This document shows, one piece after another, positions 14,851-22,775 of a DNA stretch of 25,799 bases; position 1 is the first letter of the stretch, and each line of letters begins with the position of its first letter. A model generated the notes under the pieces. The model did no database searches. It saw nothing but the letters and a program-made list of their open reading frames with translations, and was not told the origin of the DNA. The stretch lies in assembly GCA_037968895.1 (NCBI GenBank), contig JBBKWJ010000063.1:1-25799 (forward strand), given 5' to 3'. The translations under genes and the position numbers were made by a program. The stretch comes from JBBKWJ01 sp037968895. Lineage in GTDB: Bacteria; Actinomycetota; Acidimicrobiia; Acidimicrobiales; SZUA-35.

Positions 14851-17181
14851 ATCGCTACAGCCAAGTGGCCAAATCTCAAGGTCGGCGGTCCCAATCGGTG
14901 GACGGCGGCGAGCGTTCTTACGACGAGGCCGTCGGTATGGGCGTGATGCCCCCTCATCCATGAATGGCTCAAGCCATCGTTCGCCAGCCATTCGAATCGC
15001 TGCTCGCGTCGGCCGCCGCGTGACACGAGAACGAAGGCTAAACCGCATTGCCGATCCAATGAATTGTGATCGTTTGCGGCCTTCGCCTTGCCCCGCCAGC
15101 AGTATGCGCACCACGTCGGGGTCACCAACTGCCTGGATCAAGCCGGTCGCAAGCCAATCAAACGACTTCGGGAAGCCATCGCCAACCCCCTCAAGCAATG
15201 CCTCGGAGAGCCGGACGCCGTCGAATGATCGGGCGTGATGTCGACGACGAATCGCTTGGGCCACCGCCTGACCTTCGCGATACGTCAACGGAACCCGACC
15301 CCGCGCTCCTTCGCGAGTGACTGCTTCAAGCGGAGCTCCTAAGAGGTATCCGACGCCGAGCCAGAATTGGGTGTACGCATCTCGCTTCTCATCGTCGATG
15401 TCGAGTCCCATTTGCTCAAGCATCTCGAAGGCGGGAACGGCGAAACTCAATGCCGTTCCCAGCACATCTTCCTGGTTGAGCGGCAGACCGTATGACTGAC
15501 TGTCCCAGCCGCGATCCAGCAGCTGGCTGGCCGCAATCCCATGGATCGCCCTAACTCCTTCGACCGACGAGTAGGCCGCGCCATTCTTCACCAGCGCACC
15601 GTTCTTCCAACCTTCGTCCGATTTGAGCAAGTCGTCGACAAATCGAGCAGTTTCGCTTGCTCTGCGGAACGGATCGGTGGCCAAGTCGGAAATGGCGCCG
15701 ATGACTCGGACGCCACGAGCCGCGGCGTATGCATCCGGCAACGATCGGAAAAGGAGCGCCATGAAGAACAGCGTGTTCCAGTTTTCGAACATTCGCCTCG
15801 CAACACGCGCCGTCTTCGGGTCGAGTAAAAAACCGTGTTCGCGCATCGTGTCATAGCGGAAGCTGACATCGGCCCTGACGGTGTCGAGATACTCAGACCG
15901 GTAGCCCTTACGGTGCACCGCCCCAAACGAGAGCGACGCCGCTTCTTCGGCCAGGGGATAGGTCGGGCGCTGCCGGAGGGAGTCTAAGTAGGCGTCGGTC
16001 AACGGCGACGGAGTCCCGTTCGTTGCGGGAACTCCAGTAGGTGCTGTGGCAAGTCGGGTCGCCTGAGCCTTGAGCTCAGCGTCGTATGGCTCCCACACGG
16101 GCACCCTGACCGTTTTCCCCGCTGCGTCGAACCAGATCTTAGATCGTTGCGTCGAGGCGAAAAGAGCAATGATGTAGGACATCCGATCGGCCAGGTCATT
16201 CCAGCAGTCCACTGGCTCGCCGGTCACGTCAAACTTGTCGTAGAGAAGTCCTAGCAGGACGTCGTGATCTAGATTTTCGATCGAATCCTGTCGATACGAG
16301 GCTGGCGCACCCAGCGAGAGTCTCTCGATCATGATCGCATCTTCCGCCGGCGGCACCGGTTTCCCGACTTTCACGCTTGCGTTTGGTAGTTCGACTGCGA
16401 TGAGATGCTTCGTCGCGAAACCAATCCACCAGTTTTCAAGCCGCAAACGCCAGCGGCCCGGATCCTGCAATGACCAATCGCGGTTCGTCTGCATCGGCCG
16501 CCATATTGTGGTGAGACGCCGAAGCCAATTGCGGAACCCCATGCTGATTGCGACCGAGAGGCGCTTCTGCTCGTGAAGCCCCATCATCGCGTTACCGAGC
16601 AGAATCAGGTGCGACTTCTCCTCGGCATCTGTCGTCTCGATCGCTTCCCGGTAGGCGCGAAACCCGAGAATGAGTAGCCGATTCGTCTTCGCCGCGCCCG
16701 GCTTTGCGAGGTCGTTCCAGAACTCATCCTCGCCGGCTCCAGGTCGGCCAGGGGGCTCAACTTCGATCCGTCCAAGCGCAGCCTCACATCGGACCCACGC
16801 TTCGTCGAGGTCAGCGGACGCGTGGTACGCCTCGCCGACGGTCTCAAGAAACGTGGTGTGAGCGCGGCCGATGTCGGCGAACACGTCACGGTTGCCGTGA
16901 CCGAACGCCCTCGAGATCCGCTCGCCCATGCCAGGCACTGGGAGCGACAAGTACTGGCCGATCGTTCGGCTGGCCCAATGGCCGTATGTGGCCCACGTCG
17001 CGTTCTCGTGCCCCAACAACGAAGCCATGGCATCGGAAATGTCGGCGTAGCACTGGCTAATGAGCTCATTTCGCAGCCGCCGATCCATCGGCACGAACGC
17101 TACGGACTCGACTCGAGACCGGCTTGGTGCCGGATCGAAGAACGTTGGAGCCCACGAGGGGTCTTCAGCGACAGCAGTCAT
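14824..17181 (-). CDS. DUF2236 (MpaB/Lcp-like) oxygenase domain protein with N-terminal helical domain
   Basis: 785-residue, mostly helical protein in two parts. The C-terminal half (about residues 490-700) matches DUF2236, the family of rubber oxygenase Lcp and MpaB-type enzymes: GVRAIHGIAA with candidate heme ligand His547 and Arg544, then GLPLNQEDVLGTALSFAVPAFEMLE and YTQFWLGVGYLLGAP. The N-terminal half (about 30-260) contains LGNAMMGLHEQKRL (His203-Glu204-Gln205), which resembles the AHEQTRLQ-type motif I recall from separate actinobacterial proteins of about 300 residues; that link is less certain. The C-terminus (about 730-765) is strongly basic. No signal peptide is seen. ATG 17181 has no Shine-Dalgarno; TAACAA lies six bases upstream. 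Substrate unknown; an oxygenase acting on a hydrophobic compound is inference. Confidence 0.75.
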   Translation of the reverse strand: MTAVAEDPSWAPTFFDPAPSRSRVESVAFVPMDRRLRNELISQCYADISDAMASLLGHENATWATYGHWASRTIGQYLSLPVPGMGERISRAFGHGNRDVFADIGRAHTTFLETVGEAYHASADLDEAWVRCEAALGRIEVEPPGRPGAGEDEFWNDLAKPGAAKTNRLLILGFRAYREAIETTDAEEKSHLILLGNAMMGLHEQKRLSVAISMGFRNWLRRLTTIWRPMQTNRDWSLQDPGRWRLRLENWWIGFATKHLIAVELPNASVKVGKPVPPAEDAIMIERLSLGAPASYRQDSIENLDHDVLLGLLYDKFDVTGEPVDCWNDLADRMSYIIALFASTQRSKIWFDAAGKTVRVPVWEPYDAELKAQATRLATAPTGVPATNGTPSPLTDAYLDSLRQRPTYPLAEEAASLSFGAVHRKGYRSEYLDTVRADVSFRYDTMREHGFLLDPKTARVARRMFENWNTLFFMALLFRSLPDAYAAARGVRVIGAISDLATDPFRRASETARFVDDLLKSDEGWKNGALVKNGAAYSSVEGVRAIHGIAASQLLDRGWDSQSYGLPLNQEDVLGTALSFAVPAFEMLEQMGLDIDDEKRDAYTQFWLGVGYLLGAPLEAVTREGARGRVPLTYREGQAVAQAIRRRHHARSFDGVRLSEALLEGVGDGFPKSFDWLATGLIQAVGDPDVVRILLAGQGEGRKRSQFIGSAMRFSLRSRVTRRPTRAAIRMAGERWLEPFMDEGASRPYRRPRRKNARRRPPIGTADLEIWPLGCSDLGPSEKSD

Positions 17182-17258
17182 AGGCGGTTGTTACCACAGG
17201 TCGGCGCAAACGGGAGACATGGAGCGATGATGCGCTGAGTTCGTTAACGCCAAATAAA

Positions 17259-17272
17259 CGTTGCGCGCAACG
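17259..17272. promoter_or_regulatory. 14-bp perfect palindrome between divergent genes
   Basis: CGTTGCGCGCAACG is an uninterrupted palindrome midway between the oxygenase start (17181, minus) and the lipoprotein start (17347, plus). A second inverted repeat, GGCCG-N8-CGGCC, follows at 17292-17309. Together they make this the most structured intergenic region in the window and a candidate operator; no matching regulator is known. Confidence 0.4.
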
Positions 17273-17346
17273 CCGAGCAGCACTCGGTTTAGGCCGTGTT
17301 TAACCGGCCAAGCAATACTCGAGGGCAAGTAACCATTGGAGGGAAC

Positions 17347-18429
17347 ATGAGAAAGACAACAGGTCAGCGCGACGCGACTCGGCTGCTACGAGTGATGAGC
17401 CTGCTTTTTGCGGCCGCACTCATCGCATCGGCGTGCGGGAGCAGCGAATCAGAAACCGCAATAGAAGCATCGTCGTCCGGTTCGGGCGATGGAATCGGCA
17501 ACGGCGTTGGTAGCAGTGGCGGCAGCGACGAGGCCGAGCCGACCGAAGTTGATGAAGAGGCGAGCGACGACGCATCAGCCGAAGGCACTGAGTCAGCGAA
17601 CTCCGATCCTGCGTCTTCGGCGGTTGGCCGGACCGGGCCGATCCGCGAACTCGAAGCCTTTGGTGCGCTCGGAGATTTGGACCTGCAACCATTCCTTGTC
17701 GAGGTGATGACCTTCCCTTCGGAGGTTCCGTTGCCCGATGGTCTCGTGCTCACCTATATGGATTCCAGCCAAAACTTCTGGGATGAGGGTTCAGAATCGT
17801 CCTTCTCTGTGACAACAGAATTCCTGCCGTCGTTCGACCGTGACTGGTTCCGCGAAGGAATCCCGGCGATGCTCGGCGATACGGATTGGGTGGCGTCAGG
17901 CATCGACGAAGACCTTGAAGACAACGCGACAAGCCTTTCGTTCACTCCCGCGGCTGAGGGCGGAACAATTAGTGAGATGACCTTCCGGTACTCAGATGGA
18001 GATTCAAGCCGGCAGCCCGAGATGCGGCTCTACATCTATGGCGAGTACATCGCTGGTCAAACAGAGTTGCTTTTTAACCAAGCAATTTGGGGATGGCTGA
18101 GCAACCCTGTTGTCGAGCCATCGTTGTACCGCGACTACGCAAGCATCTCCGTCGATGACTACGGCGAAGACGTCTACTACACCCTTAGCTGGGATGGACC
18201 GGTCAATGGGTATGACCAGATGGTCGCCTACTTCACGGCCAATGAGCTCGGCGTCGAATTGGTCAAGGGCGAAATCTCGGTCTCGGATGATCCGTGGCCA
18301 GAGACCGAGATCCTGCTCACACGAGCAGCCGATGGTTTCGACGGAGACCTCGAGATCGATCAGTACGACCCAGAGTCTGAGACCGGCGTACGCCTGAGCG
18401 GTAGCTCTCCGCTACAAACGTCGGGTTGA
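17347..18429 (+). CDS. Secreted lipoprotein of unknown function
   Basis: 360-residue lipoprotein. The n-region MRKTTGQRDATRLLR is followed by a hydrophobic segment and the lipobox ASAC (lipidated Cys30). Residues of about 31-110 form a low-complexity Ser/Gly/Glu/Asp/Ala linker of the kind that holds a domain away from the membrane. The remaining 240 or so residues are acidic, rich in aromatic residues and beta-strand-like, with no family that I recognise and no cysteine-based or catalytic motif. Start ATG 17347 is supported by GGAGGG just upstream; the frame continues to GTG 17296, but this would put an untypical extension before the signal peptide. It is monocistronic, between a divergent oxygenase gene and a convergent dehydrogenase gene. 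Confidence 0.85.
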   Translation: MRKTTGQRDATRLLRVMSLLFAAALIASACGSSESETAIEASSSGSGDGIGNGVGSSGGSDEAEPTEVDEEASDDASAEGTESANSDPASSAVGRTGPIRELEAFGALGDLDLQPFLVEVMTFPSEVPLPDGLVLTYMDSSQNFWDEGSESSFSVTTEFLPSFDRDWFREGIPAMLGDTDWVASGIDEDLEDNATSLSFTPAAEGGTISEMTFRYSDGDSSRQPEMRLYIYGEYIAGQTELLFNQAIWGWLSNPVVEPSLYRDYASISVDDYGEDVYYTLSWDGPVNGYDQMVAYFTANELGVELVKGEISVSDDPWPETEILLTRAADGFDGDLEIDQYDPESETGVRLSGSSPLQTSG

Positions 18430-18441
18430 CCGCGACCGACG
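18419..18441. terminator. Possible bidirectional terminator hairpin
   Basis: CGTCGG, an 11-base loop, then CCGACG, spanning the end of the lipoprotein gene and the gap before the convergent dehydrogenase gene. There is no T-run on either strand, so it is a weak candidate supported mainly by its position. Confidence 0.25.
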
Positions 18442-18451
18442 GGGTGTGGAA

Positions 18452-19330
18452 TTACGGATTCGTCAACAAGTCAATGAGGCTCGACGTATCCCACCGGTTC
18501 CCACCCCTGGCTTGCACTTTGGCGTAGAACTGATCAACTTGGGCGGCAACGGGAAGGCTCGCTCCGAGCGACTTGCCCTCGGCCAACGCAATCCCGAGAT
18601 CTTTTCGCATCCAATCAACAGCGAAGCCGAACTCGAATTCGCCGTTCGCCATCGTGGTTCCCCGATTTGCCATCTGCCAGGAGCCGGCGGCTCCCTTTGA
18701 GATCACATCAACCACAGCGGCAATGTCGAGCCCGGCAAGCATGCCAAGATGGATCCCTTCGGCCAGCCCTTGCAGCAAGCCGGCGATGCAGAGTTGGTTC
18801 ACCATCTTGGTGAGCTGACCGCTGCCCGCGTCGCCGAGCAAGGTGACAGCCACGGCATAACAATCGGCCACAGGAGCCATTGCGTCGAATGCCTCGGCCG
18901 TGCCGCCGCACATGATCGTGAGCGTGCCGTTCTCGGCCCCGCTCTGACCGCCAGACACCGGCCCATCAACAAAACCGACACCGACCGCCGAACATCGCTC
19001 GCTCAGTTCGCGGGCGAGACCTGCTGAGGCCGTGGTGTGGTCGACCAGAACCGAACCGGCCTTCATGGCCGTCAGTGCTCCCTCGTCGCCGTACACAACG
19101 CTTCGCACATCGTCGTCGGCGCCCACAATCGTGAACACGATGTCGGCCCCCTCGGCTGCGAGTCGTGGAGTGGGAGCAGCCGACCCGCCATATTCGCCCA
19201 TCTCTTTCACCCATGCGTCGGCTTTCGACGCCGTCCGGTTGTACACGGTGACGTCGTGTCCACCTTGTTGTAAGTGCCGGGCCATCGGGTAACCCATCAC
19301 ACCAAGACCAATAAAGCCAATCTTCGTCAT
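18452..19330 (-). CDS. Beta-hydroxyacid dehydrogenase (3-hydroxyisobutyrate dehydrogenase family)
   Basis: 292-residue NAD(P)-dependent dehydrogenase. The Rossmann motif GLGVMG is at residues 8-13, the substrate-binding DGPVSGG at 122-128 and the catalytic Lys175 with Asn178 in GSGQLTKMVNQ; the helical C-terminal domain has the usual RKDLGIALAEGK segment. Members oxidise 3-hydroxyisobutyrate or reduce tartronate semialdehyde, succinic semialdehyde or similar; the sequence does not decide which. ATG 19330 is set by a strong GGAGG six bases upstream and by the family N-terminus; the frame stays open to 19444 inside the divergent gene. It is transcribed divergently from the aminotransferase gene with 29 bp between start codons, so the two may be co-regulated, for example in amino acid breakdown. 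Confidence 0.93.
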   Translation of the reverse strand: MTKIGFIGLGVMGYPMARHLQQGGHDVTVYNRTASKADAWVKEMGEYGGSAAPTPRLAAEGADIVFTIVGADDDVRSVVYGDEGALTAMKAGSVLVDHTTASAGLARELSERCSAVGVGFVDGPVSGGQSGAENGTLTIMCGGTAEAFDAMAPVADCYAVAVTLLGDAGSGQLTKMVNQLCIAGLLQGLAEGIHLGMLAGLDIAAVVDVISKGAAGSWQMANRGTTMANGEFEFGFAVDWMRKDLGIALAEGKSLGASLPVAAQVDQFYAKVQARGGNRWDTSSLIDLLTNP

Positions 19331-19359
19331 TTCGACCTCCGTCGGGCAGGATAGGGGAC

Positions 19360-20547
19360 ATGGCCAGCCCTGAGAAACGAAGCAGCGTCGGGCACTCGCA
19401 GCCGAGTGCGATTCAACCCTCAAAGCGAAGTGCGGTTGCACCATTCCTGGTCATGGAAATGATGAGGGCTGCGGCCGCCCGTGAAGCGGCGGGCCATGGG
19501 GTGCTTCATCTCGAGGTTGGCCAACCGTCGACTGGGGCCCCACGAGCAGCGCTTGACGCAGTTGCCACTGCGATTGAGAGCGACCCGCTTGGCTACACGG
19601 CTGCGCTCGGCATGCCCGAGCTTCGATTGAGGGTGAGCCAGTGGTACGACGAGTGCTACGGGCTCGACGTCCCGGCCGAACGGATCGCAATTACCACCGG
19701 CGCTTCAGGCAGCTGTGTCCTCGCGTTTCTTGCCTTGTTCGACGTCGGCGACCGGGTTGGGGTCTTGTCACCCGGCTACCCGTGTTATCGCAACGACCTT
19801 GAAGCCTTCGGAATCGAGGTTGTCAACATTCCCGTTGGCTTCGATACCGGGTTTCGTCCCACCGTCGAGCAACTCGACGCGGTTGGACCGCTCGACGGTC
19901 TCGTTCTAGCCAGCCCAAGTAATCCGACCGGAACTGTCCTGTTCGACTCAGATCTGGCCCTGCTCACCGCTTGGGCCCGGGAGCACACAGTGGCGCTCGT
20001 CGTCGACGAGATCTACCACGGCATCACGTTCGATCAGCCAGCCCCAAGCGTCCTGTCGCATGACAACGAGGTCGTCGTCTTCAACAGCTTCAGCAAGTAC
20101 TTCTCAATGACCGGCTGGCGACTCGGTTGGCTCGTCGTGCCGCCCCAGCTCATCGGGGCGATCGAGCGTCTCGCCCAAAACCTCACCATCGCGGCGCCCG
20201 CGGTCAGCCAGATCGCAGGACTGGCGGCGTTCGACGCAACCGAGGAGCTCGACGCCAACGTCGCTCGCTACCAGCAGAACCGACGGGTTCTTCTTGACGG
20301 TTTGGCTGCGGCCGGCTTCGATCGCGTTGCACCCGCTGATGGGGCGTTTTACGTCTGGGTCGATATTTCGCACACCGGACAGACCGCGACGGCGTTGGCC
20401 GCGACTTGGCTCGAGCAGCTCGGGATCGCAGCCACACCTGGCCTCGACTTCGACCGCGAGCGTGGCGATGACTTCATCCGCTTCTCCTACGCTGGATCAA
20501 CCGCCGACATGACCGAAGCCATGCACCGCCTGGGACTTGCTAGTTAA
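19360..20547 (+). CDS. Class I/II PLP-dependent aminotransferase
   Basis: 395-residue fold-type I aminotransferase of the AspC/aromatic-type subgroup. PLP-site residues are all present: Asn188 in SNPTGT, Asp216 and Tyr219 in VDEIYHG, the Schiff-base Lys246 in SFSKYFSMTGWRLGW and the carboxylate-binding Arg374 in FIRFSYAG. Substrate preference cannot be read from the sequence. ATG 19360 is preceded by GGGG at close spacing; about 25 residues precede the first family-like segment, so a later start at 19451 is possible. It is divergent from the dehydrogenase gene, and its last 8 bp overlap the end of the convergent membrane-protein gene. Confidence 0.94.
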   Translation: MASPEKRSSVGHSQPSAIQPSKRSAVAPFLVMEMMRAAAAREAAGHGVLHLEVGQPSTGAPRAALDAVATAIESDPLGYTAALGMPELRLRVSQWYDECYGLDVPAERIAITTGASGSCVLAFLALFDVGDRVGVLSPGYPCYRNDLEAFGIEVVNIPVGFDTGFRPTVEQLDAVGPLDGLVLASPSNPTGTVLFDSDLALLTAWAREHTVALVVDEIYHGITFDQPAPSVLSHDNEVVVFNSFSKYFSMTGWRLGWLVVPPQLIGAIERLAQNLTIAAPAVSQIAGLAAFDATEELDANVARYQQNRRVLLDGLAAAGFDRVAPADGAFYVWVDISHTGQTATALAATWLEQLGIAATPGLDFDRERGDDFIRFSYAGSTADMTEAMHRLGLAS

Positions 20548-22159
20548 CTGGCTCGATTCGAATGGCGCTGAGAAGCGAGGCTTCGTACTCGTCGACCTGC
20601 ACCCATCCATCAGGAATCTGTGCCTCAACCCATGAGAGGGCGAAGCCTGAGCCGATCAGCCATACCTCGTCGTCTGTGTGACCTTCAAGGAACGGCCCGG
20701 TCGTCTTCTCGGTGGTCATCACCATTCTGATGGGGTGTTGGTCCCACACGATCCTGCCACTTCTGATCTCGGGCGCTACGAGCAACGCTTCGGGGTGGTC
20801 AGCGGCGAATACCGCTACCTCCTCGGCGACTGTCGACGACGCGGCATGACTGTTGTTAAGAAGCTGCCAGGCTCCGTAACCCTGAGCGCCAACGAGAACG
20901 GCGAGAGCGAGAATGGCGGTCTGTCCGTATCGTTTCACCAGGTCGACAACAGGGCCAGCGGCCACGACCACAAGGGCGGGCAGCGAGAGAAGAATCAGGC
21001 GACCCCCGAAGTCGAGGCCAGCTGTCGTCGAATAGACAGTTGCGGCGACTCCAAGCCAGTACAGCACTGAAATACGCAATAGGGAGTTTTCAGTAGCAGT
21101 GCGAACGGCGGCAACGACGCCGAAGGTAACAATGGGGGCAGCGATGAGCAGCCCTGTGTTCTCGGGCCGGTCAAGACAAGCTGCCGCGCCGAGAGCGGCG
21201 AAGAGCGGGATCGCCCACACTGGAAGCTTGTGACCCCGCTGTACGGCGATGCCGCCGAGAATTGCGAGCACCAAGACAACGAGACGCACCAATTGTATAA
21301 CGGGCGGTCGACCCAGTGCAATCGTCGCAATGAAGAAGGCCTCGACCCGCTCGATCGGCGTAATCCGGCTCAAGTCGGTCGTCGAACTGGAGACCAGTCG
21401 GCCCGCCATCACTGAGGTTCGCCACAGCGTGTCAATGCCGAAACCGACCACCAGGCCGATTCCTGCTGCAGCCGGGCGCGAAATCATTGCCCAGGAGCGT
21501 CCACTTCGAAGCCAGTCATAGGTGAGGCCGAGTACGACGGCGACGCCGAAGATCAGGCCTTCGCCCCGAACCAAAACGACAACGATGAGGCCAGCCGCAA
21601 TCTCAGCGAGCGCCGACACTCGAACCGACGTTTGGGATGTCGAGCGGACGATGCCGTTAACCACGAGGGCCGCGGCCGCAACACCAACCGAATGGGCCCA
21701 CACGACTTGCGCGTGAAACAGCAGGGGAGTGGCGATACCACAGAGCCAGAACGCAGCAACGTGGTTGGACCGAACGCTTGCGCCCACCAATGCCGAAGCA
21801 CACACTGCGGCAAAGATGCTCACAAGCGGTGCGCCCCAACCGCCAAAGATCGTGCTGGAGACCGCGAGCAACGCAGGGAAACCAGGGTGCTTGACGTACG
21901 GCGCCCACACATCGCCCGAAATCTCCGTGCCGTTTTGGACGGGAAGGGCAACTAGCGAACCGTCGGCTCCGCCCAACGACGACTCCGGTATCGGCTCGGT
22001 CCAGTAACCATCCTGAATCCATTTGCTTTGCATCTGGTACGCACCCTCGTCAACGGTCCAAATGCCAGAGCCGATCGAGACCTGGAAAAGCACGTGAAGG
22101 AGAAGGAGGAGGATGGATTGTGCGCCAAGGCGACGCAGCGGTACTGAATTGGTCTTCAC
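20540..22159 (-). CDS. Polytopic membrane protein, GT-C (ArnT/PMT-like) glycosyltransferase-like
   Basis: About 539-residue integral membrane protein with roughly 12-13 hydrophobic segments and a C-terminal extracytoplasmic domain of about 110 residues. The first loop after the first membrane helix carries VDEGAYQMQSKW (Asp37-Glu38), and HPGFPALLAV follows; an acidic pair in this loop is the catalytic hallmark of GT-C enzymes such as ArnT and protein O-mannosyltransferases, which use polyprenyl-phosphate sugars. Donor and acceptor are unknown. I prefer GTG 22159 because GAGGAG lies about ten bases upstream; GTG 22219 (559 residues) is the alternative and has no ribosome site. It is convergent with the aminotransferase gene and divergent from the DUF983 gene. 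Confidence 0.8.
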   Translation of the reverse strand: MKTNSVPLRRLGAQSILLLLLHVLFQVSIGSGIWTVDEGAYQMQSKWIQDGYWTEPIPESSLGGADGSLVALPVQNGTEISGDVWAPYVKHPGFPALLAVSSTIFGGWGAPLVSIFAAVCASALVGASVRSNHVAAFWLCGIATPLLFHAQVVWAHSVGVAAAALVVNGIVRSTSQTSVRVSALAEIAAGLIVVVLVRGEGLIFGVAVVLGLTYDWLRSGRSWAMISRPAAAGIGLVVGFGIDTLWRTSVMAGRLVSSSTTDLSRITPIERVEAFFIATIALGRPPVIQLVRLVVLVLAILGGIAVQRGHKLPVWAIPLFAALGAAACLDRPENTGLLIAAPIVTFGVVAAVRTATENSLLRISVLYWLGVAATVYSTTAGLDFGGRLILLSLPALVVVAAGPVVDLVKRYGQTAILALAVLVGAQGYGAWQLLNNSHAASSTVAEEVAVFAADHPEALLVAPEIRSGRIVWDQHPIRMVMTTEKTTGPFLEGHTDDEVWLIGSGFALSWVEAQIPDGWVQVDEYEASLLSAIRIEPVN

Positions 22160-22235
22160 GTAGCGACGACTCCTCTGGCGGTGGAAGACAGCGAGGCCCC
22201 ATTGCAGGCACCACTTCACAATCGGCAGTTCGCGT

Positions 22236-22241
22236 ATCTTA
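22236..22241 (-). promoter_or_regulatory. -10 box candidate for the GT-C-like membrane protein gene
   Basis: On the minus strand TAAGAT lies about 77 bases before GTG 22159 and 17 before GTG 22219. It sits back to back with the TAGATT of the divergent DUF983 gene (22253-22258). No clear -35 is visible. Confidence 0.3.
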
Positions 22242-22252
22242 CTGAGCCGCCG

Positions 22253-22258
22253 TAGATT
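22253..22258 (+). promoter_or_regulatory. -10 box of the DUF983 gene, leaderless arrangement
   Basis: TAGATT, then GACTCG, then GTG 22265. The six-base spacing and lack of a Shine-Dalgarno match the HNH, DUF2461 and TPP-enzyme starts. Confidence 0.45.
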
Positions 22259-22264
22259 GACTCG

Positions 22265-22702
22265 GTGCGGACTTCGCCTGATTTCGTCCCGACTCCTCCC
22301 CGCAAGATGGTGCTGCTGAAACGCGGCCTGCTCGTGCAGTGCCCCGCTTGCGGGAGCCGGGACAACTTCTCACGCTGGTTCTCGATGCGCGAGAACTGCG
22401 GTTCGTGCGGTCTGGTCTTCGAGCGAATTGCTGGGCACTGGACCGGGGCAATAGGCATCAGCATCATCCTGAGTTTTCCCCTGCTCGCTATCGTCCTACT
22501 CGGTGGGCTCATTGCGACTTCCCCCGACTTCAAAGTTTGGCCGATCATCATCGCTGGCGTCGCCGTCGCTGTCCTGTTCCCGATACTTATCTTCCCGCTG
22601 ACACGGACCCTCTGGACCGCCCTCGACATCATGATGCGACCACTTCGGGCCGACGAGGTCGACTGGACTGTTGCGGGAGGAACCCCTGGCAAGTCCGACT
22701 AG
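22265..22702 (+). CDS. DUF983 zinc-ribbon membrane protein
   Basis: 145-residue protein of the DUF983 family. An N-terminal cytoplasmic zinc ribbon uses two CxxC pairs (Cys26/Cys29 in CPACG and Cys45/Cys48 in CGSCG), followed by the family segment LVFERIAGHWTGA and two transmembrane helices (about residues 62-84 and 90-112). The function of the family is not established. Start GTG 22265 is supported by TAGATT six bases upstream; an internal ATG at 22307 is the alternative. The mtr gene follows 73 bp later on the same strand, but an inverted repeat lies in the gap, so a shared transcript is not certain. Confidence 0.88.
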   Translation: MRTSPDFVPTPPRKMVLLKRGLLVQCPACGSRDNFSRWFSMRENCGSCGLVFERIAGHWTGAIGISIILSFPLLAIVLLGGLIATSPDFKVWPIIIAGVAVAVLFPILIFPLTRTLWTALDIMMRPLRADEVDWTVAGGTPGKSD

Positions 22703-22729
22703 CGCGTAGGCTTGACCCTTTCGTCACCG

Positions 22730-22748
22730 CTGGCGACCAATACGCCAG
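22730..22748. repeat. Inverted repeat between DUF983 gene and mtr
   Basis: CTGGCG, seven-base loop ACCAATA, CGCCAG: perfect 6-bp arms 27 bp before the mtr start codon. It has no T-run, so it may be an operator or 5' leader hairpin for the mtr operon rather than a terminator. Confidence 0.35.
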
Positions 22749-22775
22749 ATTCACAACGAGATCGGACCGCGCACC

